Shown: positions 13,201 through 23,346 of the stretch, in pieces | How positions within the stretch are numbered: position 1 is the first letter of the stretch | Layout: each line of letters starts with the position of its first letter | Assembly: GCA_003116875.1 (NCBI GenBank) | Contig: BCKT01000007.1 | Span: 124,001 to 188,000, forward strand | DNA length: 64,000 nt | Direction: 5' to 3' | DNA from: Takashimella koratensis | Lineage: Eukaryota; Basidiomycota; Tremellomycetes; Trichosporonales; Tetragoniomycetaceae | Translations under genes and position numbers: made by a program | Notes under the pieces: model-generated | Seen by the model: only the letters and a program-made list of their open reading frames with translations | Databases searched by the model: none | Told to the model about the DNA's origin: nothing

Positions 13201-13254
13201 GCGGGTCGGAGTGGAATGGGCGGGAAGAGCAAAGGTGAAAGCGGAAGCCGGTAA
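10246..13254 (+). CDS. Uncharacterised 1,002-aa protein, possibly an organellar helical-repeat protein
   Basis: A single long intronless ORF. ATG 10246 was chosen because the sequence before it is a pyrimidine-rich leader; the in-frame ATG at 9982 would add 88 residues of unlikely composition. The first 150 residues are rich in Ser, Leu, Pro and Arg with few acidic residues, compatible with a mitochondrial presequence. The middle is predicted alpha-helical, with Leu/Ala/Arg-rich segments of about 30-40 residues separated by Ser/Thr-rich linkers (for example around PEGCWRLFELVMHFTHHGPR). The C-terminus is Lys/Arg/Gly-rich. I do not recognise the family. A PPR-like RNA-binding role is a guess from the helical-repeat look and possible targeting sequence. 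Confidence 0.6.
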   Translation: MTRSVSLLLFTASYLLSHLSHILLLPSSPPLRPLHLSLTPPLTISRIRLGRALSASFTPCRHLTSSPSFHSLHHHSLPPSLPPPLPLFSYPNTGPSSSSPLASLPAPPFLSFSPSPFASSSKVTLDDFLNLDHSDPFFAALNYAHEDELVAALTSRSPPRHSSPSSSFSPSISASSSHQSLAQHDRWIEPATAYIGLRSSSLFNHYLYLLLPHISHVYALLRPSGLHHVLVSDLLLRNPDPRALRDCLEADAAVAASSQAPPIARIRKGKDRARMMTRRREAIPAIPRGAEPESNRLRPSVVAQVYAVVQPSLRRRTIPRLSRMTNLSIARVLITSPSSSSIPSPLTESPLHLPLHSSTSSTTTTSTSTASPSITILTLSELYWDIVATTTFTPEGCWRLFELVMHFTHHGPRGDEEALRAVQYLIKIGKIPSSAIGKGSSRDHPRAQAVLVLSVMLRACIGWKLRRRALQVAERLRDVVLEEQRGKMSGVQQISPASQPAIDLLLQSCRVIIARGDSTFQQWVTEMLLDLHPFCFPSSTLSTSTLFTSTSSTGSGTSSDALIHAFTSTLNMHLASLTPSGTARVYTRLPKYLVPAVNPSNVLRIAQGAADAVGTAQGLGGAGTQALQKASEVAVVGGEGGPEAWVVLKRIGENLLAPVANHADSNNSNDVGSRPDFQSIVSHDSLESRVPLVADSFPVTLRAGIVCAFAEAGRFRHLEKLYRRWYGDQTGSQSVSRSSNSCLAPDVIVAVVSALAGPSSSSKHTAVTWHSSSIASSSSPPPFSLSSFKSGPNFSAEDGTVYIREPGPGSSTRRDLARSIVAHFQARSGARREERLGAVVLAQMAMRDHRAVRATMRELLQVEGKSKGKAGMGGSGSDPDERKQGEAKGGDEWAKVDKVDLVEIVEALVKKREEAGDDLRILAWLYASAREAGLNLVADPKKGRMEQAEDAFAVKKKEVKVPKAERVAEGANVRSSISQARMRAKAGRSGMGGKSKGESGSR

Positions 13255-13649
13255 GCCGTAGGTAGAGGTGGTCGGAAGTTGGGACGTGATGTAGTTGGAT
13301 TTACAGTATTGGAGGGGAGGGGTGTATATGTTCAAGGGCGATACGATGCATTGGGTTCATGTAAAAGGCAAAAGACACAGGATTACCAGTCAGGACTACC
13401 AGTCAATTTCGAGGTTGAGGATGGTGATGAATGAAGAGATGAGGGACAGTGTAGAAAGCGAAAAGAAGGGGTGAGGCGGTTGGTGATCAATGTTGAAAAG
13501 ACTATGGCGTAGCCTGGCGTGAAAGATGCGCGTCAACTGGTCCGGTCCAACTGGCTTAACTGGCTCAACTGGCTCAACCGACTTGACTAGTCTGACTAGT
13601 CTAACTAGTCTGACTAGTCTAACTAGTCTGATTGACCCGACAAAAGTCT
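13255..13649. other. Convergent intergenic region with tandem repeat
   Basis: Lies between the 3' ends of the 1,002-aa protein gene and SLD5, so both terminators should be here. At 13563-13630 there is a tandem array that degenerates from TGGCTCAAC-like units into ACTAGTCTGA/ACTAGTCTAA units of 10 nt. No gene seen. Confidence 0.6.
13563..13630. repeat. 10-nt ACTAGTCTRA tandem repeat
   Basis: At least five near-identical 10-nt units alternating A/G at one position, just past the SLD5 stop codon and therefore probably within its 3' UTR. Confidence 0.85.
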
Positions 13650-15969
13650 CTATAACACCTCTGCCCAACCGAGCTGGATCCATCGCTCGACAAGCTTGTA
13701 TCTGACCAAATGAGTCGTCCCACGCGCTAGGACTGCGCCTTCTCCACTACGAATCGTCAGTACCGCTGGGATCTAAGGAGAATGGGGAGCCGATAACGAA
13801 GGGATATCGGATGTGAGATGTGAGAGGTGAGAGGTGAGGTGGAGGGGACTTACTCTTCAAGAGTGATCTCGCCACAGTCTTTGCGACAATAAATAAGTAC
13901 AGGCAAGTTGATATTCGGTTTAGAGACTGTAGAGTTCAAGATCATCAGCGAAAGAACCCGTTTGACTAGTGACTCAGAAACCAAAAAAAAAGGGGGGGGG
14001 GGGGGGGGGTTTCGAGATGGTGTATGTATTTCTGCTACTCCCCTCCATCAATCTTCGCTGGTAGATACAGACGAAGAATAACGTACTCATTGATAAGCCG
14101 TCACCGTATGAATCGTCCATTTTACGTAACCATTCAGGCAAGGAATCAAGAACCGAATGTTGGAAATGGGTATGAATGAGGTCGTTGTATCTGTGACATT
14201 GTCGAGCGCAGCGAGGCGAGGCAAGGCAAGGCAAGGCAAAGCAAGGCGAGGCGAGGCAAGGCGAGGCGAGACGAGGCGAGGAAGTAGCAAGGGAAGAAGC
14301 GTTCAAGGCGTACGGCACCGGGCGAAAAGCGTCAGCACGAATAGGACACAGTCGAGGCCGCGTTAGAAACTATGTATAACATGATCACGGGAGGTCTTGG
14401 GAGGCCACACTCACCGTCGAGCATGTTGCAGTTCCGCACCGGAGAGAAGTGAATGGAGCGATGGAGTCTCGGTGATGTGGTGTGCGAATTTCTCAATCTA
14501 CGAGCACGCCAGCACGCGAGCGGAGCGAGCGGATCGAGAGGAGTGAGCGGAGTGAGCGTGAGAGAAGTATGAGTGATAATGAATCGGATCAGATAGATCA
14601 GAAGATAAAGAACTATCAGCGCCATCCCAAGTATTCTCATCTCTTCGATAGACCCCCTCGCGCCGCGACGCATTGACATAGACCTAACCCCCCCCCCCCC
14701 CCCCCCCCCCCCTCTCTCGTGGCGTATTGAAGACTCAAAGAGGACTCGGAACTCACTTTCCATAACCTTGTCCTGACATAGGACCTAATCAGAAACTTGA
14801 CCCTCTCCATCTCTGTTTGAACTAGAAGTAATCGGAAATGTTCTTCTTCACTTGTAGATGGGTCGGAACGGAGTGTTGTGAGCATTTTGTTCTGCGCGCC
14901 CGAGACCCGAGCACGAGAGAAGCGAAGCGGGGGCGAGGGGAAAGGTGAGGGCGAGGGCAAGTAGGTCGAGGGGAAAGGTGAGGGCGAGGGCAAGTAGGGC
15001 GAGGGCAAAGGTGAGGGCGAGAGCGAGAGCAAGTAAGGAACGCGAAGCGAGTCGTCGAGCGCAATGAGAACGAGTGGTGTAGGCAGGCAGGTAGGCAGGT
15101 AGGCGGGCGAATTGTCGCAGTGAGGAAAAGGGAGGATTCGAATAAGAAGGAAAGAGAGGATATCGTAGAAGAGGATGAAGCAAAGTCAGCATTTACCTAT
15201 TTCTCTCGGCCCTCCTCATTCTCGCGTCCCCGTCTACTTCTTCCACCTCTCCACCTCTCCACCTCTCTACCTCACTACCTCACTACTTCTGCTTTTCTCC
15301 CTCGCCGTCTGCTCGCTCCAACTGCTGCACTCCCCGCCTCGTTGGCTCCTCACTCACCTGCTGTTCCAACTTGTCAAACACTGCATCTATCAAATCCCCT
15401 TTCCACTTTCCTAAACTTGGTATCCCTCTTTCTTTCGTCCACACTTTAATCAATTTCTTCACATCATCACCTCCTCCTCCTCCTCCTTCTTCTTCTTCAT
15501 CTTCATCTTCATCTTCGTATCCAGCAGGTATGATACCTTGCATCCCTTCTGCATCACCTTCCCTTTCCCTTCCTAGTCCCGCTCGACCCATTTCCGAACC
15601 CGTCTCACTCATCCCGTACCCTCCACCACCAACCCCACCACCACCACCGTACCCTCCGTATCCGTCATCGGTATAACTGTGCCCTACCGACTCTGGCGCA
15701 CGTGAAGGTGTGCCCGTCCCTACAGACGAAAGACGAGAGAGGAACGCGCGAGACCCAGTTCCGGTTCCGGTTCCAGCTCCAGGACCGCCGCTGGCGGTAG
15801 AGTCGACCGACGGGGCTCGAGCGGATAAGGGGCGAGCGGCGGCGGATGGGCCAGAGGTGGTGGAGGGACCAGAGGAAGATGAAGGGACGCGAGGAGCAGC
15901 AGCTGGTCGACGGCCAGCAGCGGGGACGACGCGGATGTCGTCGTCTTCGTCCTCGTCAAAATACGACAT
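13650..15969 (-). CDS. SLD5: GINS complex subunit Sld5
   Basis: Sld5 is one of four GINS subunits; GINS joins Cdc45 and Mcm2-7 to form the replicative CMG helicase. Exons: 15969-15358, 14891-14757, 14497-14415, 14190-14087, 13926-13854, 13746-13650; 367 aa with all phases consistent. The N-terminal ~150 residues are acidic and Gly/Ser-rich, longer than usual (family about 220-290 aa). Then DDVKKLIKVWTKERGIPSL begins the A-domain. SEEEHFRLLLVQTEMERVKF and IRSYVRTRLWK are the family hallmark. HFQHSVLDSLPEWLRKMDD and the B-domain segment NINLPVLIYCRKDCGEITLE follow, and the tail ARGTTHLVRYKLVERWIQLG completes the fold. Introns 1, 2, 3 and 4 (466, 259, 224 and 160 nt) are long for this window and full of simple repeats. 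Confidence 0.93.
13992..14009 (+). repeat. Poly(G) tract, 18 nt, in an SLD5 intron
   Basis: Eighteen G preceded by nine A, inside SLD5 intron 4 (13927-14086). On the transcribed strand this is a pyrimidine run downstream of the donor. Confidence 0.9.
14209..14282 (+). repeat. (GCGAG/GCAAG) pentanucleotide array in an SLD5 intron
   Basis: About 15 units of a 5-nt repeat (GAGGC/AAGGC variants) inside SLD5 intron 3 (14191-14414). Confidence 0.9.
14688..14712 (+). repeat. Poly(C) tract, 25 nt, in an SLD5 intron
   Basis: Twenty-five C in SLD5 intron 2 (14498-14756); G-rich on the SLD5 transcript. Confidence 0.9.
14932..15035 (+). repeat. ~30-nt GA/GC-rich tandem repeat in SLD5 intron 1
   Basis: Three imperfect copies of a ~30-nt unit built from GAGGGGAAAGGTGAGGGCGA plus GGGCAAGTAGG, inside the 466-nt first intron. 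A GGTAGGCA-type repeat follows near 15088. Confidence 0.8.
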
Positions 15970-16532
15970 GGAGGGGACGGTAGTGCGGGCGTTCGGGCGT
16001 TCGGGCGCTCGGGGAGACGGACGAATCGGGAGGGAAGCGAGTGAAAGAGAGAAAAGGCCAGAGATGTGAGAAAGATCCTGGTATGTGAGCAAAGGGGGCC
16101 ACCGAAGTTGGGAGATATGAACGAGGAGAAGAGTCGAGGGATGAAGTGGAGACAAGAACCAGGTAATGTACTGTACTAGAGGTGGTCAGGGCTAAAGCCA
16201 GAGCCAGGGCAGGGGAATTAAAATCGCGTGGCGCGTCGACCATCAGTTCAGTCGTAAAATGTAAATAACCTCCACAATCAGGACGTGGTACAGTGGACTA
16301 GTCGTGAACAAAGCTGTCGAGGTCCTCGAGGTCGGAGTCGGACTTCATGGTCGAGGTCAGAGTCGTCTGTTAGGCAGGTTGTCTTGTCATCGTGTGAACG
16401 GTGACGAAATCGCGGTAAGATCCATCCATCAATTGCATCACATATCGACTAGAATACAGAAAATCCTCTCTCTCATTTTTGTCTAAACCCCAAACGATCT
16501 CATACCTCTCTCTCCTACTTGCAGAGAATATC
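15970..16532. other. Intergenic region upstream of SLD5
   Basis: 563 bp between the SLD5 start and the SPC34-like stop, both genes reading leftwards. Presumably SLD5 promoter plus the SPC34 3' UTR. No ORF of interest and no recognised element. Confidence 0.5.
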
Positions 16533-18732
16533 TTACATAGCAAACCTCAAGACACCACCTCCTCCACCTCGTCGATCAATCCTCACCGTCTTTTTCCCCA
16601 CAGCTGAATAAGTCAATTTTGTACCTAGATCCACGACCCCTATGGCACCTGTCCCAACGCCTGCTCCACCCGCTTCCCATCCTCGGGCTTTGACGATCGC
16701 GCCTAGCTGTTCTTTCGCTTCGGCGACGGGGACAGAAGGGTCGGGTGAATCGTCGTTCGCATTGCGAAGCATGAGGAGGAATAGGTGTGCGAAGATGATG
16801 GTGTCGCGTGTGATTGGCGCGGGAGTCGTAGAAGAGGAAAGAGGAAGGGAGTTGGTGGATGTTGGTGAGGGAGGGGAAGTAGGGTCCGATTGAGACAGCC
16901 GATGCAGGTGGGTGCTGTGGGTTAGTGAGAATGGTCGAAGTGGACGGTAGGATCAAGATGAAGATCAATTAGGACGGAGAAGAGATTGTCATAGTCGAGT
17001 CAGCTCGGTTCTTGCCCCTAGACTCAGTATCACTCACACCGACGCTGCGGCATCTGTATCCACGGGTTTCCCATCCACTCCAAACCGCATCATCTCACCC
17101 ATTGTCGCCCATATTTTATCCTGTAAAAAAAGAACAAATCAATAACCGTCCCCTTTTCTACCGCGGCACAAAACATGCCACTAGGCTCGGACCAGTCAAG
17201 ATATCGCCAAACACTCACCACGACAGGCTGGATTGTTTCCAAGTCCACACGAACACCTTCCACCATCGGGGGACCAGTCTCTATCGGTTTCTCAAGTTGC
17301 ACAGGGGGCACAGGCTCCTCTTCGTATGTCTCTGCCTCCCTCGCTTCGCTTTGTGCGATCCGAACCGTCTCGTCCTCTCCTTGCTGCTCCTCCCCTCCCT
17401 GTTCCTCTTCCTCCTCTTCTTCACCCTGTTCCACTCCTAGTTCCAGTTGCGACACCCCCATCGTCCCCTGTTCCTCTCCTCTAGCTCGGGGAGTCATCGT
17501 CACTCTAGCCGCTGACGATCGCCCAAAGATTGTACGTTTCGGCTTAACGCTCGTCATTCCACCCGGTCCAAATTCGTCTCCTTCTTCCTCTTCCTCCTCC
17601 TCCCCTCGTCGGACGTTCTGTAGACCCGAGGGGGCGAGCGGGGCCCGCGGAGTACCTAGGAACCGGATGGGACTGAATCGGCTGAGGGTGGCCGGGGCGC
17701 CAGCGTTCCGGTGAGGCGTGGTAGCGTTTACGAGGGAGTTGGTTACGTGGGGCATGGCGCGACCGGGGGTCTGAGGGGCGCGAGGACGAGCCGGGGTAGT
17801 GGTCAGTCCAGAGGAAGAGGAAGGGAAAGCGCCTGCGTCGAGAGGGTCGGAAGGAGAGTCGTCCAGGGTCTCCTCAGTGGCCTGGGAAGCGGCCCGGCGT
17901 AGAGGCGCGAGTTCGGATTCGAGAGCGCGAAGGGCGTCTTCTTCCGCTTTGATCGCGTCGTCGGGGGATAGGAGGGGTGCAGGGGCGGCGCTTGGCGCAG
18001 AAGAAGGCGGAGCAGTCGGGTTTGTCGCCTGGGTTTGTCAGCGGTGTTTCTTTTTGCCTGAAGGAGGGGCGGATAGAAGTCTGCTTAGGGGAGATACAAG
18101 TATGGGTTGCGGGGGTGAGAGGATGAAGACTATTGAAACAGACACAGCACACACCTCTTTGATTAGACGTTCGAGCTCGTCAATGCGCTCTTGCTGCCTA
18201 TCGTGCGCCTCCATCAGGCTCGAAATATGTGCCCTGGCCCTTGGCATTGGTCGACTGTAGATGTATCAGCCTCACATCTCAGTCCACCCCGTATCCCACA
18301 TTCCACTCACTAATCATCCACCAACTTCATCGCAGCGGTAAGCATTACACCAATCTCATCTGCGTCCGATGCGACCCCACGCGCGACTTTTTCCCTTGTC
18401 CTTTTCCATTCCTTGAGCGGGGTGGCCAGTTCCGGTTCTCGTTTCTCGACGCGCTTGTTGCCGCCTCCTCCGCCGGGGTTAGCGACATCGGATTCGCCGA
18501 TAAACTTGAACAGCCGGGCCTCGGAGGGATGCGAGTCACGGATAAGGTGGAGGACGTCAGAGTGGGAAGAAGAGGGCGTAAAGGCAGAGGTGGAGGAAGG
18601 GGAGAATGGGTCAGAGAGGTAGAGGAAAGCAGAGACGAAAGGGCCAGTAGGACGAGCGTTGAGAGAGGAGTAGTGAGTGATTTGGGCAGATTGGTGTGCC
18701 AAATCCGCAAGAGAGTCGGCGAGCGTTGGCAT
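16533..18732 (-). CDS. SPC34: DASH/Dam1 complex subunit Spc34-like
   Basis: Spc34 is part of the fungal DASH/Dam1 ring that couples kinetochores to microtubules. Exons: 18732-18311, 18254-18155, 18028-17219, 17120-17038, 16914-16533; 598 aa, all phases consistent (introns 56, 126, 98 and 123 nt). Residues 1-140 fit the family's start: FVSAFLYL (cf. FTNALL) and VLHLIRDSHPSEARLFKF (cf. TxLIRDTExHExALF). A helical segment (SSLMEAHDRQQERIDELERL) follows. The middle (about 175-440) is a low-complexity Pro/Ser/Glu-rich insert with Glu runs, which makes the protein much longer than the yeast one. The C-terminus (LTYSAVGKKTVRIDRRGGGG) resembles the family's final conserved strand. Assignment rests on motifs, not on a search. 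Confidence 0.7.
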
Positions 18733-19709
18733 CGCGCGTGCTCGAGGTGACCTGGGGTGGTTTGAAGGGGTATTGGGCCCGAGAGATAAGAGTGGGGAGT
18801 GGTGGTGAGTGATAAAAGTCTGAGATTGAGATTGAGATTGACCATTGTATTTGTTGACACGAAATCGCGTCGCGCACAGGTGCAGCGGTCACGTGACCGA
18901 TAGTGTTCGAGAGGAGTGGTGGTATCAGAGTAGACATCGAGGTTGAACGTAATGAGCTATTTATGCATGCATATCAGATCCTTGGCCTGTTCTCTTCAAG
19001 CAAGAAAGAGTGTAACGGCCTCGTCTCTGTGCGATATTGGTCTGGTACAGCTGCATCTTATGAACAAAGCGACGAGCGAAAAAATCTCTCGCAGGCTTGG
19101 TGTTTCTTGCTAGTCCACGGTCAAGGATCATCTACCCCGCTGCCCACCTTCGTACTCTTCATCTCGTCCGTCGCTATTTCCAGCTTCGGGGATACGGTCA
19201 TACCGCAATCATAGATGATCGCTGAGCCTGACGTACCTTCTTGCCGCCTTGTCTGTAGTCTCGCTTTCTCATGTCTTTGCTCCTCGGCAGACGAAGGACG
19301 GAACGGGCTCCACGGTGTGCCTCTCCTCTGGTCTCTGGGCGGTGCCACTAGCGCCGGACCTTGTACCCGGGAAACCCGTCGGGAAAATCGTCGGGCCCTC
19401 CCCCCGAGGGTCCTCCGAGGGGTTCTTCACCGCCCCGACGACGGAGCTTGCGGATGGCGATGTGGTGGTGGTAATGATGGCGACGGCGGGTGGAGTGGGA
19501 ATACAGCCAGGCAGTGTAGCTAGCGTCAAGTCGTTGATCTTGTATGAGACGGAGAAGGGGAGGGAGAACGGTATATAAGGACCGGGTTGAGGACGGGTCG
19601 AAGAGGTCTCATCAACAACAGCTCCACGGCGACTACCAAAGCCTCCAAACCCACTACTCCAAAGCACCACACACCAACCCCATCCCACCTACACACCACA
19701 CCACGCACA
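18733..19709. promoter_or_regulatory. Divergent intergenic region, SPC34-like / Q/N-rich gene
   Basis: 977 bp between divergent starts. Overlapping ORFs on both strands at 19120-19690 show no family resemblance. A clear TATA element sits near the right end (19572-19578). Confidence 0.5.
19572..19578 (+). promoter_or_regulatory. TATA box of the Q/N-rich small gene
   Basis: TATATAA about 135 nt upstream of ATG 19710, in otherwise GC-rich sequence. A strong TATA element suggests an inducible or highly expressed gene. Confidence 0.6.
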
Positions 19710-20122
19710 ATGGGCCTTATCAAGACCGGTATCCAAGTCGGCGCGGCGCTCGGGGCGATCAAGATGGTGACCAACCATCTCGACAAGAAGAACGGATCAG
19801 GTCAAGTTTCGCCTTTTAACAACCAGGGTCAGAACCAGGGTTACCCGGTGAGTTGGTTGTGGTTGACTTGATTGTGTACTTGCGCAAAGAATGGTGCTGA
19901 CGGATACATGACCAGAATCAGAACCAGGGCCCTTACCCCTCTCAGAACTACAACAACGGGTACCAGAATTACCCCCAGCAACAGCAGCAGCAATACGGAC
20001 AGCAGCAGTACCCGCAACAACAACAACATTACCAGCAACTCCCGCCTCCGTCGTATGCGCCCAAGTCGAACGGGCAGTACCGCTTCGACTCGCAGCAAGA
20101 TTCGTACAACCACAAGTACTAG
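19710..20122 (+). CDS. Small Q/N/Y-rich protein (114 aa)
   Basis: Two exons, 19710-19847 and 19916-20122, joined across a 68-nt intron with a GCTGACG branch point. The N-terminal ~28 residues (MGLIKTGIQVGAALGAIKMV...) form a short hydrophobic, possibly amphipathic helix. The rest is low complexity: N/Q/G repeats, then runs of five to six Gln with Tyr and Pro (YPQQQQQQYGQQQYPQQQQ), ending QDSYNHKY. Composition is prion-like and similar to small stress or cell-surface-associated fungal proteins, but I recognise no family. The strong upstream TATA box and clean intron support a real gene. Confidence 0.7.
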
Positions 20123-20293
20123 CTACTCCACGCTGGATACTAGACCGACCGATACGACCAGGTGCATTGATACGATGTATATAGATAGATGAATGATTAA
20201 AATAGCGAGATGTACTGTGACCCCGGACAGAGCAAGGAGTAGATTTCCATTGACGATACTCTTTACTCTTTGCGGTCAGACTCGAGTCGATGT

Positions 20294-20332
<39 letters not shown>

Positions 20333-20610
20333 ATTTGATTGGCCAACGTTTGAATCCCGCCAGGAGATCGAAAAATTGAAGGGGAGGCGAAAAAAATAAA
20401 GGGCCATCCAGGGTGAGGACTACGGCCAGGGTGATACACTACAGACACACCCACACACACACACACAGCCAGCCAGCCAGCAGCCAGCATCACCCACCCC
20501 GCCCCACCGACACCATCCCTTCTTCCTCTTCCTCTTCCTCTTCTTCTCCCTCCCTCCTCCCCCCCTCGCTGTGACTATATTCACATCCTCGCATCCTTCA
20601 GTTGCCTCGC
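20123..20610. promoter_or_regulatory. ADE12 upstream region with microsatellite
   Basis: Holds a (TG) microsatellite at 20297-20329, a CACACA/CAGC repeat near 20450-20485 and a long pyrimidine tract (about 20515-20570) just before the ADE12 start, typical of a fungal promoter. No ORF of interest. Confidence 0.6.
20297..20329 (+). repeat. (TG)16 microsatellite
   Basis: Sixteen TG dinucleotides, downstream of the Q/N-rich gene's stop codon. Confidence 0.95.
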
Positions 20611-22752
20611 ATGAGTCAGAGTGAGTCGGCTCGGGTCATCCCCTTCCCCATCCTCCTCATCGTACTCGACACTTGCTAACCGCCCCAGCTCCCGAGGGTG
20701 TCACCGTTGTGTACGTCGCTGCCATCCGTCCTTTCTTCGCGCAGCTGTTCACTTTTCTCCTCACATGACTCTCTGCTCTCCCCTCTCCTTCAACTTCTCT
20801 TCTCCATCAATCCTAACGTCTAGCTGACACTTTCTCTCACTCTCCACTCTTTCCGTCTCTCCCGTTCTCCGCCGGTCCCTTTCCCCACTTCCCCTCTCCC
20901 CTCTCCCCTCTCCCCTCTCCCCTCTCTCCTAATCGCTTCCCCGACGCAGCCTCGGTGCCCAATGGGGTGACGAGGGCAAGGGTAAGCTCGTCGACATTCT
21001 TGCCGCGGAAGCAGATATCTGCGCTCGTTGTGCGGGCGGTAACAATGCCGGTCACACTATTGTTGTCAAGAACGACAAGGGGGAGAAAGTTACCTACGCT
21101 TTCAACTTGCTCCCGAGTGGTAAGTCTGTCGAGTGGTGTGAGACGATTCAAGGGATTAGTTGCATATGACGACCATTGCTAACTTACTCAGGCTTGATCA
21201 ACGCCAAGTGCACCGCGTTCATCGGTTCCGGTGTCGTCGTTCACGTCCCGTCCCTCTTCAACGAGCTCGACACTCTTGAGCGCAAGGGTGAGTCAAAAAC
21301 TCTTACATTTCCCTTCTCTTGCTTTCCTCTTTTTTTTCTCCTTCGACCTTGTCCTCTTCCCCCTCTTCCCTCTTTATCCTCTTCATGCTCCTCTGCCTCC
21401 TCAATCCTCCTTCTTCAGTGTTTTCCCCGCATCGCCTTGCACATCGCTGACGCGTTGCGCGTGCGATACGCTAGGCCTCGACGTCTCCAACCGCCTTTTC
21501 ATCTCTGACCGAGCCCACCTCGTCATGGGCTTCCACCAAATCGTGGACGGGCTTAAAGAAATTGAACTTGGAGGTTCTTCTATCGGAACTACCAAGAAGG
21601 GAATCGGACCCGCTTACTCCTCCAAGGCGTCTCGATCCGGTCTTCGCGTTCATCACTTGTATGACCCGACTTTCCCGGCCAAGTTCAGGAAGTTGGTCGA
21701 AGGGAGGTTTAAGCGATACGGCCACTTTGAGTTTGATACCGAGGGAGAGATTGAGATGTTATTGGTGAGTCCCCCACACAGTTGACTGCGAGGCAGTGCC
21801 GACGACGATGGAACAATCGAGGCTAACACTACTACTCCCTTCTCCCACCCCCCACCCCCCCTCCCCCACCCCCTACCCAGGCCTTTGCCGAGCGCCTGCG
21901 CCCGCACATTGTCGACGGTCCTGCCTACATCCACAAAGCTCTTGCCTCTGGCAAACGTATCCTCGTCGAGGGCGCCAACGCACTCATGCTCGATATCGAC
22001 TACGGTACTTACCCCTTTGTCACCTCATCCGCTACATCCATTGGCGGTGTAGTCTCTGGTCTCGCTATCCCGCCTATGACAATCAAGAAGGTCGTCGGTG
22101 TTGTCAAGGCTTACACCACGCGTGTCGGCGGCGGTCCGTTCCCGACCGAACAGCTCAACAGTATCGGCGAGACCTTGCAAGAGGTCGGAGCAGAGTACGG
22201 GACTGTCACCGGAAGGAGAAGGAGGTGTGGCTGGTTGGACCTCGTCGTTTGCAAGTACTCGACATTGATCAACGGGTACACCGCGATCAACCTTACCAAG
22301 CTCGATGTGCTCGACGGGTTCGAAGAGATCAAGATCGCTATCGGGTACAAGATTGACGGCGTGGAGATTGACGGGTTCCCTGGTGAGTACGGGCACCGGC
22401 GACAGCCGGGGCCAGAGTTGGGATGGCGAGTGTCGTCGTTCCTTGTCCCTGTTCCTGCTTGTCTTTATCTCGCGTCTCTCCCTCCTTCCTCTTGCCCTCT
22501 CCTCGCTGGTGAAAAGTGAAAGCGGCATCGCTAACCCGATCCCTTGTCATAGCCGACCTCGACCGCCTCGCTCAAGTCGAAGTTCAATACGTTACCCTCC
22601 CAGGTTGGAAATCCGATATTACCGGTTGCAAAAACTTTTCCGATTTGCCCGAGACTTGTCAAGCTTATGTCAAGTATATCGAAGATTTCTTGAAAGTTCC
22701 AGTGACTTATATTGGAACTGGACCTGCTAGGGAGAGTACGATTGTTGTCTAA
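20611..22752 (+). CDS. ADE12: Adenylosuccinate synthetase
   Basis: Catalyses GTP-dependent condensation of IMP and aspartate to adenylosuccinate, the first committed step to AMP. Exons: 20611-20620, 20689-20710, 20950-21119, 21192-21287, 21475-21764, 21881-22382, 22553-22752; 429 aa, the usual length. The phosphate loop [11 protein letters not shown] (residues 13-23) carries the catalytic Asp18, and GGNNAGHT (40-47) carries the catalytic His46. [36 protein letters not shown] and [20 protein letters not shown] are further family signatures. The first two exons are only 10 and 22 nt, a micro-exon arrangement placing three splice events before residue 20. Introns are 68-239 nt. Essential housekeeping enzyme of purine metabolism. 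Confidence 0.97.
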
Positions 22753-23346
22753 GCGACGCGCGACGAGCGCAGAGCGTGAGGCAATGAGACGGGCAGAATC
22801 TTGAAAGAAGGGTTTAGTCGGGTAGGAGGATGGCAAGATGTAAAGATTGAGAAGGGCGCAGGGTAACGAACGGGATGAGGTTTAAAACCGGTGTCTTTTC
22901 AACAAAGATCGGAAAAAGAGTCTTCTAGGATTCAATCTTTACATCAAATTCGACGTCTAGGTTTCCGTTCCGTATGAATCCCAGCTTGCACTTGTACCCG
23001 TACTCGATTATCATGCACTTGATCTCGGTCCGCATTCGTTGGTCACTCTTTGCTTCTCTGCCCACAGGTGGAAATCGGATTTATTGCAGTCAGTTGTCAA
23101 TCTACATGCCTGTTCGATCAATGACTCTGAAGACGACTGACCCAAGGCTCCACTCGTAATTGTCCAAGAAGCAGGATACATCCATCTCCACCACTCTCCT
23201 CACTCCTCGATACGTACAGTACTACAAGATAGAACCCTTAGGCGCTAGCTCGATTTACTCCTGTATCAAGTGACTTTTGAACGAACGGTGGCTACAAGCA
23301 CTCTAGTATTTAATAAGACGGAGACTAACCTTCAACGTCATCGTTG
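22753..23346. other. Convergent intergenic region
   Basis: 594 bp between the ADE12 stop and the stop of the leftward 515-aa gene. It should contain both polyadenylation regions. No ORF resembles a known protein. Confidence 0.5.
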
